Below are positions 6,931 to 12,437 of a DNA stretch of 19,841 nucleotides, one piece after another. The stretch comes from SM23-28-2 sp964512285 (GTDB lineage: Bacteria; Chloroflexota; Dehalococcoidia; SM23-28-2): contig CAZEJO010000036.1 in NCBI GenBank assembly GCA_964512285.1, forward strand, positions 1-19,841. Reading direction: 5' to 3'. The translations under genes and the position numbers were made by a program. The notes beneath the pieces are model-generated. The model did not search any database. It saw only the letters and a list, made by a program, of their open reading frames with translations, and had not been told where the DNA came from. The first letter of the stretch is position 1. Each line of letters starts with the position of its first letter.

Positions 6931-8607
6931 CTAAGTGGGCCGCTCTATCTCCATGGGCGGCGAAGTGCCGTCGATGGGCGCTGAGGGCACCTGCTCCAGG
7001 AAGCGAGCCGCCTGAGCGGCTCTCTCCGCCTCCGTGGGAGGCGGGTAGTCGATGCGGGGGTGGTAGACCCCCCGCAGGCTAGCCTTGAGCGACTCGCCGA
7101 TGACCTTCAGGTCGCGCAGCGTGAGATCGCATTCGTCCAGTTGCCCCTCGCTCAGCCGCTCCGAGATCACCGCATCCACCAGCGCGTCGATCCGCTCCGG
7201 CGAGCGGTCGCGGCTGCTGCGCACCACCGACTCCGCCGAGTCGGCCAGCATGACTATGGCCGTCTCCTTGCTCTGGGGCTTCGGGCCCGCGTAGGCAAAC
7301 AGGCGCGCGTCCACGTCGGCGTTCTCCTTGCTGGCCTTGCGGTAGAAATAGGTCACCAGGCGGGTCCCGTGGTGCTCGTTGATGAAAGCCCGTACCTGCG
7401 CCGGAAGCCTGTGCTTACGCGCCAGCTCCATCCCGGCCGCCACATGCGCCAAGATGATCCTGGCGCTGGTGTAAGGGTCCAGCCTCTCGTGCGGATTGCG
7501 ACCGTCCAACTGATTCTCGATGTAGAAGCTGGGGCGCATCATCTTGCCGATATCGTGGTAATAGCAGCCCACACGCACCAGCAGCGAGTCGGCCCCCACC
7601 AGATCGGCCGCCCGCTCCGCCAGATTGCTCACCACAATGCAGTGGTGGAAGGTGCCCGGGGCCTCCGCCTGTAGACGCCGCAAGAGGGGATGATCGAGTT
7701 GTCCCAGCTCCATGAGCTGCACGCGCGTGGTGATGCCAAACATCAGGCCCAGGACGATGAACGCGCCCACGGTGATCACTGTCGACAGAAGTCCCCCCAG
7801 GCCGGTGGTCAGAAGGGCCCACGGCAGGTCTAGCGCCTCACGCCCGGGGTCGAGCAGCCAAAAGGTCAACACACCGACGAACGAGACAAGGGCCACCCCT
7901 GCGCCGGCCACCAGGTAGCGGTTCACTCGCTCCGCCCGATGAACCCCGTATATGCCGACCAGGCCAGCCAGCATGAACACCGACGCCATCTGGAAAGCCC
8001 CCGTCGGGTTGCTGGCCACCACGCTGCGAGCATCGGGCTGATAGAAGCCGGCGAAGGTAACGAGGAAGGCCAGGACGGCTGCCACCATCACCGCCAGCCC
8101 CGCATCAAGGAGCGCGGCCACCAGCATCGGCGCCGCTGCTACCGGCAGAAGGTAAGCCAGAAACAGCCTATCGTCGTCGGGCAGCGCCGGCCCCAGCAGG
8201 AGCTTGGCGGCCGCCACCCACAGCACGACCAGTAAGCCCAGCAGCAGAAGACGCGCCAGGCTAGAGGCATCCCTGGGTTGAAAGAGGTACAGGTAGCCCC
8301 CCAGGGCCAGCGCCCCCAGCAGCGCCGCCAACACCGCCGCGGCCACGTGGTCCCCCTGCAGGTGCACGTCCGCCAGCCCGGCATCCCGAAGCTGCTCCAT
8401 GACCCCGGCGGTGATCTCACCCCCCTCGGAGACGATGACCTCGCCGTGAGCGCTGATGTCCCGCGTGGCAATGTCGCCCTCCCGCACATCGAAGCGAGCA
8501 GGAAGGACTGGGAACAGAATGAAGATGAGGGCCACCGCTACGACGGCGCTAAAGACGGCCGCCCGCAGGCCCGAAATTGCTCTTCCAGTGGTCGACTTCG
8601 TACGCAC
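6931..8607 (-). CDS. pgpH: PgpH-like 7TM HD-domain phosphohydrolase with shortened extracellular domain
   Basis: The 558-residue protein has an N-terminal membrane helix (about 18-37), a short outer segment (about 38-87), roughly seven membrane helices (about 88-291) and a cytoplasmic HD domain (about 300-500). Metal-binding motifs are intact: FHHCIVVSNLAERAA at 320-334, YYHDIGK at 349-355, AHVAAG at 387-392, EHHGT at 411-415 and MLADSAES at 453-460. The family (7TMR-HD, PgpH) hydrolyses cyclic di-AMP. The outer segment keeps the beginning (REGDIATRDISA) and end (GEVIVSEGGEIT...LRDAGL) of the usual 7TMR-HDED domain but lacks the roughly 200 residues between them. The start is GTG with a weak binding site. 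It follows rpsU-yqeY, as in the related Firmicutes block. Confidence 0.9.
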   Translation of the reverse strand: MRTKSTTGRAISGLRAAVFSAVVAVALIFILFPVLPARFDVREGDIATRDISAHGEVIVSEGGEITAGVMEQLRDAGLADVHLQGDHVAAAVLAALLGALALGGYLYLFQPRDASSLARLLLLGLLVVLWVAAAKLLLGPALPDDDRLFLAYLLPVAAAPMLVAALLDAGLAVMVAAVLAFLVTFAGFYQPDARSVVASNPTGAFQMASVFMLAGLVGIYGVHRAERVNRYLVAGAGVALVSFVGVLTFWLLDPGREALDLPWALLTTGLGGLLSTVITVGAFIVLGLMFGITTRVQLMELGQLDHPLLRRLQAEAPGTFHHCIVVSNLAERAADLVGADSLLVRVGCYYHDIGKMMRPSFYIENQLDGRNPHERLDPYTSARIILAHVAAGMELARKHRLPAQVRAFINEHHGTRLVTYFYRKASKENADVDARLFAYAGPKPQSKETAIVMLADSAESVVRSSRDRSPERIDALVDAVISERLSEGQLDECDLTLRDLKVIGESLKASLRGVYHPRIDYPPPTEAERAAQAARFLEQVPSAPIDGTSPPMEIERPT

Positions 8608-8685
8608 AGATTACGCCTGCTTGATCACGTCTCTCCATGATATCAGACGCGCATCGCAGGCGAAAGGATAAGAGGAGTAGGGAGA

Positions 8686-9144
8686 CTAGGACTGAGAGGC
8701 TTCGGCCAGCAGCTCCGTGACCACCTCGTTTATCTCACGGCCCTCGGCCCGGCCTGCTAGCTGAGAAATGAGGACGGGCATCACCTTGCCCTTATCGGCT
8801 GGCCCGCTCGCTCCCGTCTGAGCGATGACCTCGCGCGCTGCCTTGACGATCTCCTCGCGAGACACGGCAGGCGGCAAGTAGGAGAGAAGGAAAGCCAGTT
8901 CCGCCTCTTCCGCTTCCACCAAGTCCTGGCGCCCGCCCTTCTGGAACCCTTCGATGCTCTCGCGGTGCCTGCGCACCTCTTTGGTGATCACCTTCAGCAC
9001 GCTGGCATCATCCAAAGGCTCGCCGCCAGCCACCTCGGCGTTCTTGACAGCCGCCATCACCATACGAATAGCCGTCTTGCGGCGCTCATCGCGGCCGCGG
9101 ATGGCATCCTTCAGATCACTGGAAAGCGTATCTTTGAGCGCCAT
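8686..9144 (-). CDS. yqeY: GatB/YqeY domain protein
   Basis: The 152-residue protein is full length for the YqeY family, which resembles the tail domain of the amidotransferase subunit GatB and may bind tRNA. Typical features are the N-terminal LSSDLKDAIRGRDERRKTAIRMVMAAVKNAEV, the central FLLSYLPPAVSREEI and GKVMPVLISQLAGRAEGREINEVV near the end. It begins 16 nt after the rpsU stop codon and is surely cotranscribed with it; no strong binding site is visible, so coupling to rpsU is possible. The exact biochemical role of the family is not settled. Confidence 0.93.
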   Translation of the reverse strand: MALKDTLSSDLKDAIRGRDERRKTAIRMVMAAVKNAEVAGGEPLDDASVLKVITKEVRRHRESIEGFQKGGRQDLVEAEEAELAFLLSYLPPAVSREEIVKAAREVIAQTGASGPADKGKVMPVLISQLAGRAEGREINEVVTELLAEASQS

Positions 9145-9160
9145 ATTGAGCGAAACCAGA

Positions 9161-9355
9161 CTACCTAAAGCGGCGACTATTCTTGCGGCTCTTGCGCAGT
9201 TTGGCAGCTTTCTTCTTCTTGGCCTTGACGCTGGGCGGCTCGTAGTGCTCCCGCCGTCGTGCTTCAGCCAGAACGCCCGTCTGCTGGACTATTTTGCTGA
9301 ATCGTCTCAGGGCCTGCTCGAACGTTTCGTTCGGGCCCACGACTACTTGCGGCAA
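9161..9355 (-). CDS. rpsU: 30S ribosomal protein S21
   Basis: The 64-residue protein starts PQVVVGPNETFEQALRRFSKIVQQTGVL after the initiator and ends in a lysine- and arginine-rich tail, as expected for S21, which sits near the anti-Shine-Dalgarno region of the 30S subunit. The start codon is TTG with GGAGGGG about 6-8 nt upstream; there is no in-frame ATG nearby. It is the first gene of an rpsU-yqeY operon, possibly continuing into the pgpH-like gene 78 nt beyond yqeY. Confidence 0.95.
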   Translation of the reverse strand: MPQVVVGPNETFEQALRRFSKIVQQTGVLAEARRREHYEPPSVKAKKKKAAKLRKSRKNSRRFR

Positions 9356-9400
9356 ATACTTCCCCTCCCCCTGGCCATGGATAATGAAGGCACGTGTCCA

Positions 9401-9429
9401 ATCTTATTTATGTCATAGCTTACAGTCAA
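9401..9429 (-). promoter_or_regulatory. Sigma70-type promoter for rpsU-yqeY
   Basis: On the minus strand TTGACT (9424-9429) and TAAGAT (9401-9406) are exactly 17 bp apart. The predicted start near 9394 gives a leader of about 39 nt that includes the rpsU ribosome binding site. Confidence 0.6.
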
Positions 9430-9431
9430 CC

Positions 9432-10991
9432 CTACGCGGCACCCGATTCCTCGGCGTGCCAGACCACCCGCCCTCCGACGATAGTCATCTGCGGTCGCAG
9501 ACCCGCGAGTTCGTCCGGCTGACAGGCCATCGGATCGCCCGACAGCACCACCAAGTCGGCCAGCCTGGCAGGAGCGATGCTGCCCCGCTCCCCTTCAGCG
9601 AAGCAGGCGTAAGCGGCTCCCGTCGTGTACAGCCCCAGCGCCTCCTCGATCGAAATGCTCTCCTCCCCCCCAACCTCCTGCCCCCCCTTGCTGCGACGCG
9701 CGACAGCCCCGTACAGCCCAGCAACGACCTCCGGCCCGACCACCGGGCAGTCGGACCCGGCAGCCAAGCGAACGCCCGCCCCCAGGAGCGAGCGCAGGGG
9801 ATAGAGATAGGGCTGCCTCTGCGGCGCCACCTGCCGCAGATAACGGTCGCCGTTGTAGTAGAGAAACGAGGGCTGAGTGACCACCATCACCCCCGCCTTC
9901 CCTATCTGCTCCACCAGCATCGGCGGGCAGACACCGCAGTGCTCGATGCGATGGCGATGATTCTGGCGCGGGAGCTGCGCCAGCGCCCGCGACAGGGCGC
10001 CAGCGGCAGCAGCCACCGCCCGCTCCTCTACGGCGTGAATGGACACCTGCCAGCCCTGATCGTGGGCTTGGAACACCATCTCCGCCAGGGCATCCTCCTC
10101 GGGATGGATCTCCTCCCCCAATTCCTTGATGGCGATCTTCACCGCCCCCAACTCAAGCCAGGCACCGCCGCCTTCGCTCTCCTTCCAGCGGCTGGCTGCC
10201 TCTCTGTGCTCGAAACCCACCATGGCCGTCAGGCGAGGCAGCAGGTGCCCCTCTTCACGCAGCCGTCGCAGAAGCTCCCACTCTAGGAGGCCATTCGTAT
10301 GGCTCGCGTCGACGACGGAGGTTATCCCCGCGGCCAGGAAGCGCTCGCTGGCCAGGCGCACGCCCTCGACAAGCTCCTCCCAACTCAGAGGCGGCACAGT
10401 CCGCCTCACCAGCTCGTTCATCTCCAGCAGGAGGCCGCTGGGCTCGCCGCTAGCGGCGTCTCGCTCCATGTACCCGCCGCGCGGCTCCTCGGTCTCCCTG
10501 CCGATGCCGCACAGGCGCAGGGCCAGGCTACTAAGGACGCATGCGTGGCCGCTGCGGTGGATCAGCCGCACCGGGTGATCCGGCGCGGCGAGGTCAAGGT
10601 CCCAGCGAGTGGGATGACGCCCCTCAGCCAGGTCGAGCTCGCTGTAGCCGACGGCGCGGATCCAGCGCCCAGCGGGGGTGCTCTCCGCCTGCCGCCGCAC
10701 GGCCGCCTGGATGTCGCCGATGGACGACACAGCATCTGGGCTGCAGTCCACGGCAAGCAGGCTGGCGGCATACGCCAGCACGTGGCAGTGCGCGTCGATG
10801 AAGCCGGGGAGCACCGCCTGCCCTCGGCAGTCGATGACCTCGGCGCCGGGGCTTCTGGCCTGGCCGAGGATCTCGCCATCCGAGCCGACAGCAAGGATGC
10901 GCTCGCCCTGGACGGCGACCGCCTGAGCGCGCGGCTGCCGCGGATCCATGGTGATGACGCGCGCATTGTGGAGCACGAGAGTAGCGGGCAA
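9432..10991 (-). CDS. YtcJ-type amidohydrolase (Amidohydro_3 family)
   Basis: The 519-residue protein belongs to the metal-dependent amidohydrolases of the YtcJ/AepA type. GFIDAHCH (63-70) supplies the first metal ligands. Other family motifs are VKIAIKELGEE, VSIHAVEERA, HRIEHCGV and LAAGSDCPV, the last carrying the catalytic Asp, and the C-terminal GSIAPARLADLVVLSGDP closes the composite beta domain. Lys in the KIA segment may be the carboxylated bridging lysine of related enzymes. The start is TTG, with AGGGGGA about 7 nt upstream; the N-terminus LVLHNARVITMD matches the family. Substrate cannot be predicted. The gene ends near the rpsU promoter and is probably a separate unit. Confidence 0.9.
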   Translation of the reverse strand: MPATLVLHNARVITMDPRQPRAQAVAVQGERILAVGSDGEILGQARSPGAEVIDCRGQAVLPGFIDAHCHVLAYAASLLAVDCSPDAVSSIGDIQAAVRRQAESTPAGRWIRAVGYSELDLAEGRHPTRWDLDLAAPDHPVRLIHRSGHACVLSSLALRLCGIGRETEEPRGGYMERDAASGEPSGLLLEMNELVRRTVPPLSWEELVEGVRLASERFLAAGITSVVDASHTNGLLEWELLRRLREEGHLLPRLTAMVGFEHREAASRWKESEGGGAWLELGAVKIAIKELGEEIHPEEDALAEMVFQAHDQGWQVSIHAVEERAVAAAAGALSRALAQLPRQNHRHRIEHCGVCPPMLVEQIGKAGVMVVTQPSFLYYNGDRYLRQVAPQRQPYLYPLRSLLGAGVRLAAGSDCPVVGPEVVAGLYGAVARRSKGGQEVGGEESISIEEALGLYTTGAAYACFAEGERGSIAPARLADLVVLSGDPMACQPDELAGLRPQMTIVGGRVVWHAEESGAA

Positions 10992-11081
10992 GCCAGTCCC
11001 CCTACAGCAGAATCATTCCCTCGATTGCGCTAGCTGGAGCATCTTAGCATTGTTGAAAGCCCTTTGCCCACCAAGAGAGGC

Positions 11082-11087
11082 TATAAT
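11082..11087 (+). promoter_or_regulatory. -10 box for the selenoprotein gene
   Basis: A perfect TATAAT lies 36 nt upstream of the first copy of the ATG (11124). TTGAAA occurs further upstream, at a spacing (23 bp) too long for a standard -35. Transcription would start near 11094 and give a leader of about 30 nt containing AGGGAGGAG. Confidence 0.5.
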
Positions 11088-11105
11088 AGACTCGATCTGC
11101 CTGCG

Positions 11106-11160
11106 TGCACAGGGAGGAGCACTATGGAGCGCAAAATCACCTTCGAGGAGGCCCTTGAGC
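11106..11160 (+). repeat. 55-nt contig-end duplicate, left copy (5' end of the FTR gene)
   Basis: These 55 bases are identical to 11261-11315 on the other side of the N run. They contain the ribosome binding site and the first codons (from ATG at 11124) of the selenoprotein gene. Identical ends of exactly 55 nt are what two contigs from a k=55 de Bruijn assembly show when they are truly adjacent. This is therefore one genomic copy printed twice. Confidence 0.85.
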
Positions 11161-11260
11161 NNNNNNNNNNNNNNNNNNNNNNNNNNNNNNNNNNNNNNNN
11201 NNNNNNNNNNNNNNNNNNNNNNNNNNNNNNNNNNNNNNNNNNNNNNNNNNNNNNNNNNNN
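11161..11260. other. Assembly gap (100 Ns)
   Basis: Exactly 100 Ns join two contigs. Because the flanks share a 55-nt overlap, the gap most likely has no real length and bases 11106-11260 should be removed to restore the chromosome. Confidence 0.9.
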
Positions 11261-11278
11261 TGCACAGGGAGGAGCACT

Positions 11279-11707
11279 ATGGAGCGCAAAATCACCTTCG
11301 AGGAGGCCCTTGAGCGCGCCAAGCGCATGTCCGAGCGCTACGTGGAGCGAGGGCCCTACCAGTTCTTCCCCCTCGCGGATACTGTGGACAGCATCCAGCG
11401 AGGCCTCGCCAAGAACCTCGTGAACCACGGCCGCCTCTACTGCCCCTGAATGCCCCTCAGCGGCGATCCCGGGGAGGATCGCAAGAAGATCTGCCCCTGC
11501 GAGAGGCATCACGAGGACATCGCCCGCGATGGCTTCTGCATATGAATGTTCTTCGTGAGCGAAGAGTTTCTTCGCCGCTACGAGGAGACAGGGGAGATAA
11601 CGCCCAGCACTCTGGGAGAGGTGACCCCCCTGGGAGAGAGCCTCTTCCCTGCCGCGGAGGAAGCAGCCAGACTCCCCAAGAGCAAGCGGGGTCCCAAGAA
11701 GACATAG
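11279..11707 (+). CDS. Selenocysteine-containing ferredoxin:thioredoxin reductase catalytic subunit homologue (two in-frame TGA codons)
   Basis: With TGA at codons 57 (11447-11449) and 89 (11543-11545) read as selenocysteine, the frame gives 142 residues ending at TAG. The order GLAKN..NHGRLYCPU, SGDPGEDRKKICPC, DIARDGFCIUMFFVSEEF matches the FTR beta-chain fold, whose motif is CPC-X16-CPC-X8-CHC. Here it is C55-P-U57-X14-C72-P-C74-X12-C87-I-U89. In characterised FTR, Cys55, 74, 76 and 85 bind the 4Fe-4S cluster and Cys57/Cys87 form the redox-active disulfide; here the four ligands stay Cys and precisely the active pair is Sec. FTR passes ferredoxin electrons to thioredoxin, so a diselenide active site is predicted. 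Each TGA has its own SECIS-like hairpin. AGGGAGGAG precedes the ATG. TGA ends many nearby genes normally, so code reassignment is unlikely. The usual His of the CHC motif is Ile88. Automated annotation would split this gene. Confidence 0.9.
11447..11482 (+). promoter_or_regulatory. Bacterial SECIS element 1 (UGA codon 57 plus hairpin)
   Basis: The TGA at 11447-11449 is followed by 13 nt, then a perfect 7-bp stem (GCGATCC 11463-11469 with GGATCGC 11476-11482) around the hexaloop CGGGGA. The loop begins 21 nt after the TGA and has G as its second base. Bacterial SECIS elements recognised by SelB have the loop about 16-37 nt from the UGA and a G among its first two bases, so this fits. Confidence 0.85.
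11543..11575 (+). promoter_or_regulatory. Bacterial SECIS element 2 (UGA codon 89 plus hairpin)
   Basis: The TGA at 11543-11545 is again followed by exactly 13 nt, then a perfect 7-bp stem (GCGAAGA 11559-11565 with TCTTCGC 11569-11575) with the triloop GTT, beginning with G, 21 nt after the TGA. Both this and SECIS 1 begin with GCGA at the same offset. An alternative hairpin (CTTCG/CGAAG, 11551-11564) is possible but too close to the TGA for normal SECIS function. Confidence 0.82.
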
Positions 11708-11764
11708 GCCGTTCTATTACCGAGTTGCAGCGCCACGCGGGCGTAGTTATGCCATCTGGACTGA

Positions 11765-11827
11765 GACCCTTCGCTGTGCTCAGGGTGACAGCATGGCCCA
11801 GCGTCATTCTGAGCGGAGCGAAGAATC
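11765..11827. repeat. Inverted pair of 26-nt dispersed repeat arms
   Basis: Arm 1 (11765-11790, containing CCCTTCGCTGTGCTCAGG) and the reverse complement of arm 2 (11802-11827, containing TTCTTCGCTCCGCTCAGA) align over 26 nt with only a few differences, separated by 11 nt. Each arm also has its own small inverted pair (ACCCT/AGGGT and ATTCT/AGAAT around 11 nt). It resembles widespread small intergenic palindromic repeats and lies just after the selenoprotein gene. Confidence 0.75.
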
Positions 11828-11843
11828 TCAACTGGGCACAAGA

Positions 11844-11871
11844 AGGCCGCTGAGAGCATTCCCAGCGGCCT
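11844..11871. terminator. Bidirectional terminator hairpin between convergent genes
   Basis: A perfect 9-bp stem (AGGCCGCTG 11844-11852 with CAGCGGCCT 11863-11871) with a 10-nt loop is followed by CTCCTTCTC on the plus strand and TCTTGTG on the minus strand. It separates the plus-strand selenoprotein gene from the minus-strand desulforedoxin-like genes. Confidence 0.6.
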
Positions 11872-11893
11872 CTCCTTCTCTCCAGCGAGCGGG

Positions 11894-12037
11894 CTAGTCA
11901 GCCGACGGCAGAACCTTCGGCTCCATCAGCTTCATCGGCGCTCCGCAGCAATGGACGTTGCCATTGCTTGGCTTGATGCACAGCACCTCCGTCCCGCAGG
12001 TCTCGCACTTAAATCGCTTGCCCAACTGGTTGGCCAT
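11894..12037 (-). CDS. Desulforedoxin-like FeS4 protein (47 aa)
   Basis: The tiny protein starts MANQLGKRFKCETCGTEVLC and continues with HCCGAPMKLMEPK. The pattern C-x2-C near residues 11 and 14 and a CC pair at 30-31 followed by GxPM is the desulforedoxin or desulfoferrodoxin N-terminal domain, in which four cysteines bind one iron and the protein usually forms a dimer. Such proteins carry single electrons, often in oxygen or superoxide defence of anaerobes. The ATG has GGGAGGCGGAGC just upstream. It follows a second copy of the family by 13 nt, so the two are cotranscribed. It is convergent to the selenoprotein FTR gene. Confidence 0.85.
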   Translation of the reverse strand: MANQLGKRFKCETCGTEVLCIKPSNGNVHCCGAPMKLMEPKVLPSAD

Positions 12038-12050
12038 GCTCCGCCTCCCT

Positions 12051-12170
12051 CTATTGCTTCAGTTGCATGGGCTGACCACAGCAGGAGAGGTTTCCCTCGC
12101 CACCCTTAGTAACGATCATCTCCGTGCCGCACTTAGTGCATTGATAACGCTTGCCTACCTGATTGGCCAC
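12051..12170 (-). CDS. Desulforedoxin-like FeS4 protein (39 aa)
   Basis: The protein starts VANQVGKRYQCTKCGTEMIV, with GTG as start, and ends LSCCGQPMQLKQ. C11, C14 and the CC pair at 30-31 would bind one iron, and GQPM is the family ending. A GGAGG lies about 10 nt before the GTG. The close similarity to the next gene (ANQ.GKR..C..CGTE...CCG.PM) shows tandem duplication; this copy stops at the typical desulforedoxin length while the other has a short C-terminal tail. A near-consensus promoter lies upstream at 12244-12272. Confidence 0.83.
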   Translation of the reverse strand: MANQVGKRYQCTKCGTEMIVTKGGEGNLSCCGQPMQLKQ

Positions 12171-12206
12171 TTCCGGTCAGCCTCCGTCACGCATTTGCCG
12201 GGCAAC

Positions 12207-12226
12207 GCTTCCACATTATGGGAAGC
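12207..12226 (-). promoter_or_regulatory. Leader hairpin upstream of the desulforedoxin-like pair
   Basis: GCTTCC (12207-12212) pairs with GGAAGC (12221-12226) around an 8-nt loop inside the predicted leader, between the promoter and the GTG start. Its role is unknown. Confidence 0.3.
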
Positions 12227-12243
12227 TCGCCCTCTCCGGCCTC

Positions 12244-12272
12244 AGTCTAGCCCAATCTGGAATGCTAGTCAA
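12244..12272 (-). promoter_or_regulatory. Sigma70-type promoter of the desulforedoxin-like operon
   Basis: TTGACT (12267-12272) and TAGACT (12244-12249) are 17 bp apart on the minus strand. Transcription would start near 12237, about 67 nt before the first start codon. Confidence 0.6.
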
Positions 12273-12330
12273 TGTAGTGTGCTCGGCCTTGTTCATGGCA
12301 CACCCCTTGTCACTCTTGATATAATGGTTA

Positions 12331-12401
12331 TGGTGGAGCGCCAGGGAATCGAACCCTGCACGGACGGGTGTAAAGTCCTCCGAGGAAACCATTCGCGCCC
12401 C
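12331..12401 (-). other. tRNA-like element with canonical 3' half but no D arm
   Basis: Read on the minus strand, GGGGCGC (12395-12401) pairs with GCGCTCC (12335-12341), followed by A and an encoded CCA (12331-12333). A perfect T arm (12342-12358, CAGGG with loop TTCGATT) stacks directly on that stem. The middle is not canonical: no D arm can be drawn, the total is only 71 nt with CCA, and the best anticodon arm is a 4-bp GGAC/GTCC stem with a 9-nt loop, so no anticodon can be assigned. The acceptor stem can extend to 9 bp. It may be a decayed tRNA, an integration footprint or a tRNA-like RNA. Confidence 0.4.
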
Positions 12402-12405
12402 ACTG

Positions 12406-12437
12406 AGAACCCCCGAAGCCATCACTTCGGGGGTTCT
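12406..12437. terminator. Strong hairpin at the end of the DUF5343-like gene
   Basis: A 13-bp perfect stem (12406-12418 with 12425-12437, core GAACCCCCGAAG) has a 6-nt loop. It overlaps the stop codon of the minus-strand gene ending at 12436 and lies just before the tRNA-like element. The T-tract is poor in both directions (TATTCTCC on plus, CTCAG on minus), so termination is likely but not certain. Confidence 0.5.

Noticed and set aside
11124..11160. Second, upstream copy of the selenoprotein gene start
   Set aside because: It is the contig-overlap duplicate next to the Ns, not a separate gene.
11279..11449. Short 56-residue protein ending at the first TGA, or a pseudogene
   Set aside because: Conserved FTR motifs continue in frame past both TGAs, both fall on active cysteines and both have SECIS hairpins.
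11447..11545. TGA reassigned to another amino acid in this genome
   Set aside because: purL, purQ, the transaldolase, pyrG and the M16 peptidase all end at TGA with correct family lengths.
11542..11853. Plus- and minus-strand frames over the end of the selenoprotein gene and the repeat arms
   Set aside because: They overlap the supported gene or the inverted repeats and match no recognisable family.
12331..12401. Functional tRNA-Sec or other assigned tRNA
   Set aside because: No long variable arm, no TCA anticodon and no D arm; the length is too short for tRNA-Sec.
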